Assembly (NCBI GenBank): GCA_020635175.1
Contig: JACKAH010000004.1
Span: 1 to 64,000, forward strand
Reading direction: 5' to 3'
DNA: 64,000 nucleotides
From: Deltaproteobacteria bacterium
GTDB taxonomy: Bacteria; Bdellovibrionota_C; UBA2361; J135
Of the stretch, positions 25,581-33,946 are shown piece after piece. The number at the start of each line of letters is the position of its first letter. Positions within the stretch are counted from its first letter, which is position 1. The notes beneath the pieces were generated by a model, which made no database searches, had not been told where the DNA came from, and saw only the letters and a program-made list of their open reading frames with translations. A program made the position numbers and the translations under genes.

Positions 25581-26483
25581 GTGAGTGACTCAAACGACAA
25601 AAAGAAGCCAGTTAACTACAAAGATCTGATCATCGATCAGAATTGGAATGATTATACCAATGTCCAGCATGAAACCTGGAAGATGCTTTATGAAAGGCAA
25701 ATTGAGATTTTAGAGCCCCGGATCTGTGTTGAGTATTTAGACGGTCTCAAGTTATTAGATATTTCTCCTGATAAAATTCCAGATTTTAATGAAGTTAACG
25801 AAAGACTCAGAGCGGCTACCGGTTGGGAAGTTGTCGCAACAAAGGGCCTAATAAAATCAAAAGCATTCTTTGACATGCTTAGAAATAAAAAATTTCCATC
25901 GGGAACTTTCATACGAGCGAGAGAAGAACTTGACTACTTAGAAGAGCCAGATATTTTTCACGACGTTTTTGGGCACATCCCTCTACTGACAAACCCCTCT
26001 TATGCTGCATACATGTATGAATATGGAAAAGGTGGCGAAAGAGCCTTAGAGTTTAAAACAACAAAGCACTTAGCTCGTCTTAACTGGTGGACAATTGAAT
26101 TTGGATTAATAGCCCGTGACGGCAAAGCTAAGATTTACGGAGCTGGATTAGCATCTTCCTTTGGAGAAGCAAAATACTGCTTAGATGACCCTTCAGCTCA
26201 CCATATCCACTTTGATCTTGAGCGCTGCATGCGTACGAAAGTTTATATCAGTGACTACCAAGCCTCTTATTTTGTGATTGATAGCTTTGACGATCTATTT
26301 AATCAAGCAGTTAATACCGACTTCAGCCCAATGTATAAGGCCTTTAAGGGACTTGAGGGTTATATTCCTGTAGAAGAACTTCTCCCATTTGAACTATATC
26401 CAGGCGATCAGGTACTGCGAAAAGGAACTCTAGATTACATAAAACCTAAGCGAAAAGAACTGGAAGAATCACTCAGCATTTAA
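25581..26483 (+). CDS. phhA: Phenylalanine 4-monooxygenase
   Basis: A non-haem-iron, pterin-dependent aromatic amino-acid hydroxylase converting phenylalanine to tyrosine. The iron ligands are His127 and His132 in FHDVFGHIP and Glu173 in WWTIEFGLI. The 300-residue length matches bacterial monomeric PAH without a regulatory ACT domain. It starts with GTG directly after an extended -10 and lacks a ribosome site. A pterin dehydratase (phhB) is not in the window. The neighbours are a double Lrp-like regulator upstream and a beta-helix protein downstream. The hut genes and the amino-acid dehydrogenase elsewhere in the window fit an amino-acid-catabolising lifestyle. Confidence 0.93.
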   Translation: MSDSNDKKKPVNYKDLIIDQNWNDYTNVQHETWKMLYERQIEILEPRICVEYLDGLKLLDISPDKIPDFNEVNERLRAATGWEVVATKGLIKSKAFFDMLRNKKFPSGTFIRAREELDYLEEPDIFHDVFGHIPLLTNPSYAAYMYEYGKGGERALEFKTTKHLARLNWWTIEFGLIARDGKAKIYGAGLASSFGEAKYCLDDPSAHHIHFDLERCMRTKVYISDYQASYFVIDSFDDLFNQAVNTDFSPMYKAFKGLEGYIPVEELLPFELYPGDQVLRKGTLDYIKPKRKELEESLSI

Positions 26484-26499
26484 TGGGTACCAAACCCAT
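26483..26499. promoter_or_regulatory. ATGGG-N7-CCCAT palindrome, site 5
   Basis: The sequence is ATGGGTACCAAACCCAT. It starts at the phhA stop codon and lies 50 bp upstream of the secreted beta-helix protein gene. TATAAT overlaps its right edge. Confidence 0.72.
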
Positions 26500-26517
26500 A
26501 TAATCGGACAATAAATT

Positions 26518-26532
26518 TGGCACAAAATTTGC
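26518..26532 (+). promoter_or_regulatory. Sigma-54-type promoter (-24/-12)
   Basis: TGGCAC, five bases, TTGC matches the RpoN consensus, with GG and GC exactly ten bases apart. The predicted start of transcription is about 6 bases before the ATG at 26549, so the leader would be very short. No enhancer-binding protein gene is nearby. Confidence 0.5.
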
Positions 26533-26548
26533 GACTAACTCTTATGTC

Positions 26549-28213
26549 ATGCGGTTATATTTGGGTTTCATCTTACTTTCGCAAAGCCTTATATGCATCA
26601 ATGCTAAGGCACTAGACTCTTCAGCTCAGCTCTTTAGTGAGACTAATACAACTCAACTTAAAAGCAGCTGTAGCAGATCGAACCTCTCCCCTGTCAGCTG
26701 CGCGCATGTAGTAACTGACAACGATAAACATTTTCAAGCAAGCTGCAACATTGGAGGATTGGGACACCCATGTAGGGAAGATAATTTTGAAGCGGTCTGT
26801 TGCTCAAGTGAAAACTTGAATCCAATTCAATCTGCAATTGATATCGCCAAGGCAGAATCAATGCAGCTTATCAGACTTGATTCAGGAACATTTGAAATCG
26901 GAAATTACAAGACGAGCTATGGCTGGAAAGTAGGAATACATGTTCCATCTGAGATAACAATTGAAGGAATAAATAATGGAGATGAAAATACAACAGAGAT
27001 AGTCGTGTCGGATGATATTGAGATGCCAAATCTCGATGTTGGCATTGTGATTTCAGAGGATCTAAACAATAGGAACATTGCTGCCTCAAATATCTCAATT
27101 AAGAAGATCAATCTTGACGGCAACAACAAAACCAACGTTCTTATTTATGGCTTAAAATCGTCTGGAAATATTCATCTAGATCAGATCAAAGTTAGGGATG
27201 CTAAAATTTCTGGGATCATACTGGGGCAAGTTGCAAAGTATCATAAAAATCCAAGCGATCCTTCTCAGGCAATGATCTATTCATTTGATGGGATAGCTGA
27301 TGAGCCAAATACCTTGACCAACTGCGAAGTATCAGATGTAGAGGTTGATGGGATTATGATAATCGGAAAACATGTTAAAGTTGAAGGTTGTAACGTTAAG
27401 CAAGGGAACAGCTTTTACTCAAATGGCATTGGAACATTTTCTGGTGCCGCCCACGTTCAGATTCTAAACAACTCTATTCAAAACTTTAAGACGGGCATCG
27501 GTTTAGACGGATCATTTCCTGGGTACTGTAGCGCAGCGGAGAATTGTGGGGACCTTGGTCAGTATGGAGCATTCGTAAACCAGATAGGCATAGGTAGACC
27601 AGAAGGATCGGGATACGATATAGAAGTCAGAGGAAATTTTATCAATAGCGGGACTGCGCAGTACGAAAATGGCCCGCTTGGGATTCATGTTTGGCGCGGA
27701 TCAGACGTTTCAATTAATGGAAATAACATAGTTGGTAATTTTTCGACTAGCTCTAAAGGAATTATTCTAAATGAGACTTTTGGCAGCTCAGTATTTTCAA
27801 ACTTGATTAACAACTTTCAGATCGGAATCGAGCTCTACTCAAATGGCTACTCTGGATTCTTTAATTCTGAAACTGGAGAGCTTATTGGAACATCATTCAA
27901 CGGAATTGGTTATGATAAGAATCCCGAGTCACAGGGTACCAAACCCAATTTTATCATAAACTCAGTTACTGGCATTAACTTAACCTCCTCAAACCTCGAT
28001 GGTGCAAATATCGCTCAAAACTATATCGTTGGAAATCAAATTTACTGTTCATTTGGCTCAACAATCTGTTCTCATTTTACTGGATGTAACTTAAGCGGTA
28101 GCAACCAAGGCGCTGAGAAGCAGTACTGTAGCTCAAACTACGATCAAACAAATTCTAAGACCTGTAATTTTGGCGACAAAAATAACCATCAGTGCCAATC
28201 TGGCAATCCTTAA
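26549..28213 (+). CDS. Secreted Cys-containing beta-helix protein
   Basis: A 554-residue protein with a signal peptide (MRLYLGFILL to INAKA). The N-terminal 75 residues have six Cys (SCAHV, ASCNIGG, HPCRED, VCCSS) typical of a disulfide-stabilised cap. The body is a parallel beta-helix with many G-x-x-I/V-x-x-N rungs (IAASNISIKKINLDGNN, GISGF-type turns and stacked Asn). A further Cys-rich tail (CSFGSTICSHFTGCN) closes it. It resembles the pectate-lyase/NosD superfamily, but no catalytic site is obvious. Palindrome site 5 and a sigma-54-like element precede it. Confidence 0.75.
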   Translation: MRLYLGFILLSQSLICINAKALDSSAQLFSETNTTQLKSSCSRSNLSPVSCAHVVTDNDKHFQASCNIGGLGHPCREDNFEAVCCSSENLNPIQSAIDIAKAESMQLIRLDSGTFEIGNYKTSYGWKVGIHVPSEITIEGINNGDENTTEIVVSDDIEMPNLDVGIVISEDLNNRNIAASNISIKKINLDGNNKTNVLIYGLKSSGNIHLDQIKVRDAKISGIILGQVAKYHKNPSDPSQAMIYSFDGIADEPNTLTNCEVSDVEVDGIMIIGKHVKVEGCNVKQGNSFYSNGIGTFSGAAHVQILNNSIQNFKTGIGLDGSFPGYCSAAENCGDLGQYGAFVNQIGIGRPEGSGYDIEVRGNFINSGTAQYENGPLGIHVWRGSDVSINGNNIVGNFSTSSKGIILNETFGSSVFSNLINNFQIGIELYSNGYSGFFNSETGELIGTSFNGIGYDKNPESQGTKPNFIINSVTGINLTSSNLDGANIAQNYIVGNQIYCSFGSTICSHFTGCNLSGSNQGAEKQYCSSNYDQTNSKTCNFGDKNNHQCQSGNP

Positions 28214-28217
28214 CTTG

Positions 28218-28631
28218 CTATCTTCTACGTCGCGCCAACCTAGCAGCATCCAAAAGGCTGCCAACCACTCCCCCATCCATATAGAGTGAAAGAGTATCAC
28301 CCATGATCTCATCACCAAGCCGAAAGTCTCGTACTTTTGTAGGTGGCACTGTAGCAGCTCTCAATGCTGCATCAACCCCATCTTCGACTAGATGAACAAT
28401 CTCAATTGGTGTAACTGCTGCTAAAGTAGATTGATGCACACGATAGCCGTCCAATGAAACATACGGATCAGATCCTTGAGTCCTGATATCAATTACCGTT
28501 CCAGATGTAGTATTCCCATTAATTAAAAGAATTTCATAAAAGCCATTAGTTTCAAACTGCGCAAACATCTCTGCTTGCTCAGCTATACTTGGGACATGCC
28601 TAGATGCACGATCATCATCGATTCTTGCCAT
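28218..28631 (-). CDS. Hypothetical protein, 137 residues
   Basis: No family is recognised. There is no signal peptide. The middle (FYEILLINGNTTSGTVIDI, then DPYVSLDGYRVHQSTLAAVTPIEIVHL) has the alternating pattern of a small beta-barrel such as an SH3/Sm-like fold. The C-terminus ends in a basic tail, RLARRRR. It probably acts in the cytoplasm, and nucleic-acid contact through the Arg-rich tail is only a guess. It is convergent with the beta-helix gene, 4 bp apart, and divergent from the PurA-like gene across 293 bp. Confidence 0.6.
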   Translation of the reverse strand: MARIDDDRASRHVPSIAEQAEMFAQFETNGFYEILLINGNTTSGTVIDIRTQGSDPYVSLDGYRVHQSTLAAVTPIEIVHLVEDGVDAALRAATVPPTKVRDFRLGDEIMGDTLSLYMDGGVVGSLLDAARLARRRR

Positions 28632-28924
28632 AGAAACGCCTAAAAAGAATTATAAATTTTCAATGAATTTAGGTGGTATGCAGGATACAGGTAGACAAGT
28701 ATTGGTGAATTAGCTCCTCAACGATTACAAAATATACAGATTTTAAATCTAAAGCAAATTAAGACAGTAAAAGTCTTAAAAAATTGCATATTCACAGTCG
28801 CATACGCGCTGAGATCAACTTAAAAATGCTTGAGTTGAAAAAAGGAGTGCGGTAGCATCTCTCCTCTGTTTCTATGCACATTGAGCAATGAGACAAAATT
28901 TGTTGTATTTGTAGGTAGTATCAC
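28632..28924 (+). promoter_or_regulatory. Promoter region of the PurA-like gene
   Basis: A 293-bp AT-rich gap. The best plus-strand promoter is TTGAGC, 17 bases, TGTATT at about 28878-28906, just before the start at 28925. No structured RNA or repeat is seen. Confidence 0.35.
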
Positions 28925-30631
28925 ATGACACTGTTTCTCTCAGGCAATCCTCAGTTACCTAATCCACCAACTGTCCTAACACAGAATCAACCTGGAACAG
29001 ATGCTAGCGCAAGAGACAGAGCACAGCTTTTATCTCATCCCGTTATTTCAAGATTTCACTCCCCAAGTATCTGTGTCGTCGGAGCATCGTTTGGAGACGA
29101 GGGAAAAGGAAGGATCGTTGATGATCTACTGGAGATGCTACGATTTCATGCTGGGTCAGAGAATGCAGTGGCGGTAGTTCTAAAGGCTAACGGTGGCGCT
29201 AACTCTGGGCATACTGCAAATGGACATAAGTTAAATCTGCTTCCCTCAGGTGTGGTTGATGAGCATGTTCCACACATTGCTCTAGGTAGAGGAGTTGTTG
29301 CAGATCCGCTTAAGCTTACATGGGAAACAAAAACGCTTGAAGCAGCTGGCCTAGATGTAATGGGTCGTTTAGCAATCGATCCAAAAACAATGCTTTCAAC
29401 TATCATCCATAGAGTCTTAGATAAGGCGAACGAAATCTACAGGACAAGACAGACTGGTCAAAGCCGTGGCTCAACAGGACGTGGAATCACACCAGCCTTT
29501 GCTGACGAGACTACTCAGCAGCAGATCTTTTTTGGAGATCTAGCAGGAAGCTACAATGACTTTTACGCTAAGTTGTCTGAGAAGGCACAACTAGCTGCAA
29601 GTATCTGCCGAGAGGTATATGGAATCTCTAACGATGAATGGTTCCAGATCTTCGAAGAGCTAACTACGGCAGAACAAAGAGCGAATAGGCAGCAAATTGA
29701 AGAAGGTACTATAACAGCAGAAGAGCTTGATTTCAGAAGTTTTTGTGGAGATGAGCCGTTTAGTTTTAATTTAGAACCACTTGCTAGAACTTACTGGAAA
29801 CAAGGTCAAAAATTTTTAAGCAATATAACAGATGTTTCAGAACTAATTTTGGCTGCTCATTCAAGAGGACAGTTTGTAATCTCAGAGCATGGTCAGGGAT
29901 ATTTTTTAGATCGAAGACACGGCTTCACCCCCAACGTTACAGCTAGCAGTACCTGGGTAGCTGGTTTTTTTGATTCAGCTAACATTCCATGTGATAGCGT
30001 ATATGTTGTCGCTGTAGCGAAAGCTTATGTTACGAAAGTAGGCACTCACCTGCGACTAACGCAAATTCCAGAGAATCATCCACTTATCGCTGGGCTTGAT
30101 GAAAGAGGAACTACAACTGGTAGGGACAGGCAAATAGATTGGTTTGATGCAGTCGAGATGGGTCACGTCATAAGACATGGTGGAGTTGACGAAATCGCAA
30201 TTAACAAACTTGATCTCTTAGGCTGTGGAGCTAGCTTACAAGTATGTCGCGCCTACCGTAAACCTGATGGGTCAATTATTCAGACAGTTCCCCCATTCGA
30301 TGCAGAGCGAAGCCAACTTGAGCCTATTTATGTAAGCTGCGACGGTTGGGAAGAAGATATCTCAAGCTGTCGAACGTTTGCCGAACTGCCAGCGGCTGCT
30401 CAGAGATATATTGGCACTCTTTATCGCTACTCAATAGAAGCCGCTTATCCGGAGGGAGGAAGCATTTTACCCTGGCGACTTCCAACAATAGGAGCGATTG
30501 GTGTTGGGCCTAATCGAGGAGAGTTAGTCTCTGAGGTCCCATCTCCAGATATGTTGCTAGAGCTGGGGGGCATGGAGAGGACTCGCATTGATCGTCTGCT
30601 TCAAGGAAGAGCAGCTGCATTATCTAGCTAG
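28925..30631 (+). CDS. Long divergent adenylosuccinate synthetase (PurA family)
   Basis: PurA couples IMP, aspartate and GTP to adenylosuccinate in AMP synthesis. The key motifs are intact: GDEGKG with the catalytic Asp58, GGANSGHT with His96, STGRGITPAF, EHGQGYFLD...HG, TTTGRDRQIDWFD, the guanine-recognition NKLD and a C-terminal VGPNR. At 568 residues it is about 140 longer than the usual 430, with a 47-residue N-terminal extension and inserted segments near residues 190-300. Retention of Asp58 argues against PurZ, the phage diaminopurine enzyme. It may be the housekeeping enzyme or a specialised paralogue. It is convergent with the ArgP-like gene, overlapping by 4 bp. Confidence 0.88.
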   Translation: MTLFLSGNPQLPNPPTVLTQNQPGTDASARDRAQLLSHPVISRFHSPSICVVGASFGDEGKGRIVDDLLEMLRFHAGSENAVAVVLKANGGANSGHTANGHKLNLLPSGVVDEHVPHIALGRGVVADPLKLTWETKTLEAAGLDVMGRLAIDPKTMLSTIIHRVLDKANEIYRTRQTGQSRGSTGRGITPAFADETTQQQIFFGDLAGSYNDFYAKLSEKAQLAASICREVYGISNDEWFQIFEELTTAEQRANRQQIEEGTITAEELDFRSFCGDEPFSFNLEPLARTYWKQGQKFLSNITDVSELILAAHSRGQFVISEHGQGYFLDRRHGFTPNVTASSTWVAGFFDSANIPCDSVYVVAVAKAYVTKVGTHLRLTQIPENHPLIAGLDERGTTTGRDRQIDWFDAVEMGHVIRHGGVDEIAINKLDLLGCGASLQVCRAYRKPDGSIIQTVPPFDAERSQLEPIYVSCDGWEEDISSCRTFAELPAAAQRYIGTLYRYSIEAAYPEGGSILPWRLPTIGAIGVGPNRGELVSEVPSPDMLLELGGMERTRIDRLLQGRAAALSS

Positions 30632-31533
30632 TGAGGATCTAGCACCCTCCGGGCATGCTCAATAATCGCCTTTGATAGCGCCCTTAAGCGCTTTGGCTGT
30701 CTCTCCCAGCTATGCCAGTACAACGGGACATCCATAGTCTTTTTTGGAGTTAGATTTATTAGCTTTTTACGCGCTAACGCCTGCGAACATTGTGGTTCTG
30801 GAATCAACGCATAGGCAATTGAATTAAGCGCAGCCGTTAAAAACCCCTCTGATGAAGGGATAAAATGATACGCAAAATCAGTGTCTTCAATTTCGAAAAA
30901 CTTTCTTAAATACTCAAAATGGAGATCGTCTTTTTGATTAAAGATAGCTGCTGGGGCGTTGTTAATAGCTTCTCTTTTAACACCTTGTGGGAAATAGCGC
31001 CTTTTAAACTCAGCAGAGGCAACGCAAAGGTATTTCATAACACCAAGATACTCAACATGAGTTCCGGGTGAACTTTTTTCTACAGAAGTAATACAACCCT
31101 GAACTCTACCAGTTCTGAGTAAGTGATTAGTACGCGACTGATCGTCTACTACGAACTCAATGAGAAGATCTTCTCTAATTACCGTTGGAGAGATTGCATC
31201 GAAAAGATAGGTTGCTAAGCTATCAGCATTAGTCCCGATAGCTATTTTAGTTGCTTTACTTGAGGCACTCTCGTTAAGTTCTTGCAGTAGATCAATTTGC
31301 ATCGAACTAACATACTGAACATGAGAGATTAGCCTCTCCCCTACTTCCGTTGCCTGCACAGGAGTCGTTCTTAATAGCACAGCTTGTCCTACGAGCTGCT
31401 CAAGAGATTTTATGCGATGCGAAACAGCAGATTGAGTTAAGCCTAGCTTCTTTGCTCCGGATTCAAAACTACCGCTCTGTACTACCACTGCAAGTGTTTG
31501 AAATAACTTTAAATCTATCTCTTTTTCTAACAT
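30628..31533 (-). CDS. argP: LysR-family regulator, ArgP-like
   Basis: A 301-residue LTTR. The N-terminal winged HTH (LFQTLAVVVQSGSFESGAKKL, then LTQSAVSHRIKSLEQLVGQ) is followed by an effector domain. This domain has ArgP/IciA-family signatures: NADSLATYLF, FPQGVKREA, IPSSEGFLTAAL and YWHSW near the C-terminus. ArgP senses lysine and arginine and controls amino-acid exporters such as ArgO. No LysE-type exporter is in the window, but the divergent B3/4 gene is a candidate target. The symbol reflects family resemblance, not proven function. Confidence 0.8.
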   Translation of the reverse strand: MLEKEIDLKLFQTLAVVVQSGSFESGAKKLGLTQSAVSHRIKSLEQLVGQAVLLRTTPVQATEVGERLISHVQYVSSMQIDLLQELNESASSKATKIAIGTNADSLATYLFDAISPTVIREDLLIEFVVDDQSRTNHLLRTGRVQGCITSVEKSSPGTHVEYLGVMKYLCVASAEFKRRYFPQGVKREAINNAPAAIFNQKDDLHFEYLRKFFEIEDTDFAYHFIPSSEGFLTAALNSIAYALIPEPQCSQALARKKLINLTPKKTMDVPLYWHSWERQPKRLRALSKAIIEHARRVLDPH

Positions 31534-31625
31534 GAAAATATCTCATGATATATAAAATCAATTAATTTTACTAAAGATAGCCAACTCAGTAAAGTTGGTA
31601 AGAAAAGCGAGAAACGGAGGTAAGG
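31534..31625. promoter_or_regulatory. Divergent promoter region, argP-like / B3/4 gene
   Basis: This 92-bp AT-rich gap contains ATATC-TCAT-GATAT (31538-31551), which fits a LysR operator, and a short hairpin CCAACT...AGTTGG (31581-31598) just before the ribosome site ACGGAGG of the plus-strand gene. Both assignments are inferred from position and symmetry. Confidence 0.35.
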
Positions 31626-32327
31626 ATGTCTATAGCTGTCGAATCAAAAATATTTGAAAGTTTTCCAGATCTAAATATCGCAGTTGTTACTGCTCGAAAG
31701 ATTAATAACATCAATTCCTCCTCAGAAATAATTGAGCAAATTCTTAAACAACATCAGCTAATCTCTGCTAGCTTCAACTTAGAATCTTTAGCTCAGGATC
31801 CAAAGATTAAATGTTGGCGTGAGGCCTATGCTTCCTTTAGAGGCAAACCAAATAAATCACCAAGTTCAGTTGAAAGTCTATATCGTCAAGCGATAGAGGG
31901 AAGAGAACCAAGGTCTATAAATCTAATAGTTGATATTTATAATCTAATTTCTTTAAAGCATTGCATGCCTGTAGGTGGAGATGATCTCGATCAGATAAAT
32001 GGCAGTATTCAACTTAGATTTGCTGAGGGCACGGAGAGTTTTCAAACCTTAAATACAAACGATTTCTGTAGCCCTAAGCAGGGAGAGATTATTTACTCTG
32101 ATTCAACAGACGTGCTCTGTAGAAAATGGAACTGGAGAGAATGTAACAAATCTAAGATGACAACTGAGACAAAGAATGTCTGTCTAGTAATTGAAGCACT
32201 TCCTCCGAACACCAAGTCAGAGCTAGAACGAGCAGCAACGGAATTGGCAGAGATGGTGCGAAAATTCTGTGGGGGCGATATTCAAATTGGATATATTAGC
32301 TACAAGAATCCCGAATTTGAGTTTTAA
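31626..32327 (+). CDS. B3/4 domain protein (PheT-editing-domain homologue)
   Basis: A 233-residue stand-alone protein homologous to the B3/B4 module of the phenylalanyl-tRNA synthetase beta chain. Family marks include CWREAYASFRGKPNKSPSSVESLYR and VDIYNLISLKHCMPVGGDDLD. In PheT this module removes mis-charged Tyr, and free-standing versions are thought to act on amino acids or aminoacyl-tRNA, but no activity is settled. The ribosome site is a strong ACGGAGG. It is divergent from the ArgP-like regulator, which hints at control by basic amino acids. Confidence 0.85.
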   Translation: MSIAVESKIFESFPDLNIAVVTARKINNINSSSEIIEQILKQHQLISASFNLESLAQDPKIKCWREAYASFRGKPNKSPSSVESLYRQAIEGREPRSINLIVDIYNLISLKHCMPVGGDDLDQINGSIQLRFAEGTESFQTLNTNDFCSPKQGEIIYSDSTDVLCRKWNWRECNKSKMTTETKNVCLVIEALPPNTKSELERAATELAEMVRKFCGGDIQIGYISYKNPEFEF

Positions 32328-32360
32328 AATATCGTAAAGCTAAATGCAGCTTATGTTATA

Positions 32361-33149
32361 CTAGTTATATTGGTATGGAGTTGCCCCCTGTGACTCTAGA
32401 GAAGCTTTGATCAATCGATACGGACTTTTTAAGCCTGGCCCCTGAATAGAGTATATCACTTGGCCATCAGCAATTATCTGTATTGTTGGCTGATCAATTA
32501 AAAGACCTTGTGCTTGCAGAGTCTCAACTCTTGCTTTATCCATATCTGCAACACTTTCCAATGGGATCTCAAATAAGCCTACATCACTAAAATCCATATG
32601 TGCAGCGCTTGCATGAACACAAACATCACATTCAGCCTCGGCGTTAGTATCGCAATAATTACTCTGGTATAAATAAACTACAGAGATTCCTGGTCTACGC
32701 ATCAAAGCTTCAATTGAAGTTATATCATCTAAGATTTCAGGGCCTGAAAAGAGCTCAGTAGATGAGAACTCTCTCCGCACTCCCGCATCTGTAACAGCAA
32801 CAACTGTAACGATGTCACCACTCCGGGTTGGATCTTCAGCAAAAATTTCACCTAAAACTTTCGCCAAAGCTGGCTGAACATATGGACAATCACTATGGAT
32901 AGCGACATTCAAAGCGGCACTCCTCTGAGGAAGACTGCTTGCAGCTGAAACAACAACATTCCGCACCATCTGCTCGACAGCCACAGCCCCACTTAATGAC
33001 CCTTCACTTCTCCTAAAATCTGCTTCGGCAAAGAGCCTAGCAGAATCACTTTCAGCATTAAGCAAACTTACTGTAACTACCTGCTCAGGTGCTGGACCTG
33101 CACCCTCAAATCCAAAACCATCACCTGTATCTATAATATCTGAGCACAT
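32361..33149 (-). CDS. Hypothetical protein, 262 residues
   Basis: I choose the ATG at 33149 because GGGGGTTGTT precedes it, rather than the in-frame ATG at 33161. There is no signal peptide or membrane segment. The text is balanced alpha/beta with VVTVVAVTDAG, ISVVYLYQSNYCDTNAEAEC and the Cys pair CDVC. The last may bind metal with the nearby Cys or form a disulfide. The C-terminal QPTIQIIADGQVIYSIQGPG is beta-rich. No family is recognised. It is convergent with the B3/4 gene. Confidence 0.6.
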   Translation of the reverse strand: MCSDIIDTGDGFGFEGAGPAPEQVVTVSLLNAESDSARLFAEADFRRSEGSLSGAVAVEQMVRNVVVSAASSLPQRSAALNVAIHSDCPYVQPALAKVLGEIFAEDPTRSGDIVTVVAVTDAGVRREFSSTELFSGPEILDDITSIEALMRRPGISVVYLYQSNYCDTNAEAECDVCVHASAAHMDFSDVGLFEIPLESVADMDKARVETLQAQGLLIDQPTIQIIADGQVIYSIQGPGLKSPYRLIKASLESQGATPYQYN

Positions 33150-33244
33150 AACAACCCCCATTAATTATCGAACTTAGCTTAACTAAAGATAAATGCTTAA
33201 TCTATAGTTTCAGAAACAGATATCTTCACAGAGTTAAGTTTCGC

Positions 33245-33484
33245 TTATTCGCTAAGGCATTGCTTATAGTACTGATGAGACTCTTGTAAACACTCTTCTA
33301 AGCTAAAATTCATCTCAATTAAGTACTCATCCGTACTACAGAGATAGTAATCCACAGCAAGTTCGTCTAAACACTTGCGTAGGTTTTTAAGCTTCTTTTT
33401 AAGTGCTGGTGGATTTTGCGCAAAACTCGCTGAGCTAAAGCAAACAGCAAATATAACGAAAGAATAGATAATCGCTTTATACAT
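33245..33484 (-). CDS. Small secreted protein, 79 residues
   Basis: A signal peptide (MYKAIIYSF to SASFAQ) is followed by about 57 residues with four Cys (KCLDEL, YLCSTD, ECLQES, KQCLSE). These are spaced as in a two-helix, two-disulfide hairpin (C-x10-15-C pairs). GGGGTGTTAT precedes the ATG, and the same leader is used by the next gene upstream. No family is recognised. Its pattern is similar to the other short helical Cys proteins near 19 kb. Confidence 0.65.
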   Translation of the reverse strand: MYKAIIYSFVIFAVCFSSASFAQNPPALKKKLKNLRKCLDELAVDYYLCSTDEYLIEMNFSLEECLQESHQYYKQCLSE

Positions 33485-33526
33485 ATAACACCCCTAAATA
33501 ATCTTATTGTTAACTCTATTCTCCTT

Positions 33527-33934
33527 TTAATCTAAGTCTAAAAGATCTTTGATACCTTCAATTGCATCCTCTATATGCTCTTTTGTAGGATCTGAGCAGA
33601 CGATTTTGACATGATCAAAGCAGCCATTGCTAAACCAGGACCCCTGGAGACACCAGTCAAATCCATGCTTATCTTGAACAGCACAAACTGCAAAACATGA
33701 GACAACTCCAACCTCTATACAGTTAGCCTCAAGTTGTGGATCCACCTCTAAGTTACTACTAGCACTTCTATTGGGGGAACGAGAAGCCACGTCTAGGAAT
33801 TGATTTGATAACTCAATAGCTAAATCTCTACTGCTCCTTGACTCAGCAAATGCTGTAGCAGTAAGTAGATTTCCAACAAAGAAAATAGCAGAGAAGAGAG
33901 ATAATAGATAAGATAGCACTCGAAATTGTCCCAT
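33527..33934 (-). CDS. Secreted Cys-rich protein, 135 residues
   Basis: The ATG at 33934 follows GGGGTGTTAT, and the frame is open four codons further. The signal peptide ends near TAFAES. The mature part has seven Cys concentrated between residues 68 and 109 (ANCIEVGVVSCFAVCAV, FDWCLQGSWFSNGCF, KIVCSD). The tail is acidic with an Ile/Leu heptad (HIEDAIEGIKDLLDLD). No family is recognised. It shares strand, leader and style with the 79-residue gene downstream, 42 bp away, so the two probably form one unit. Confidence 0.66.
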   Translation of the reverse strand: MGQFRVLSYLLSLFSAIFFVGNLLTATAFAESRSSRDLAIELSNQFLDVASRSPNRSASSNLEVDPQLEANCIEVGVVSCFAVCAVQDKHGFDWCLQGSWFSNGCFDHVKIVCSDPTKEHIEDAIEGIKDLLDLD

Positions 33935-33946
33935 ATAACACCCCAA

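Noticed and set aside
27930..27955. GGGTACCAAACCC inside the beta-helix gene, similar to palindrome site 5
   Set aside because: It lies deep inside coding sequence, lacks the AT flanks (CAGGG...CCCAA), and has no promoter context.
28925..30631. PurZ (diaminopurine-DNA synthesis) identity for the PurA-like protein
   Set aside because: The GDEGKG Asp that is replaced in PurZ is retained here, and no other Z-genome gene or phage context is in the window.
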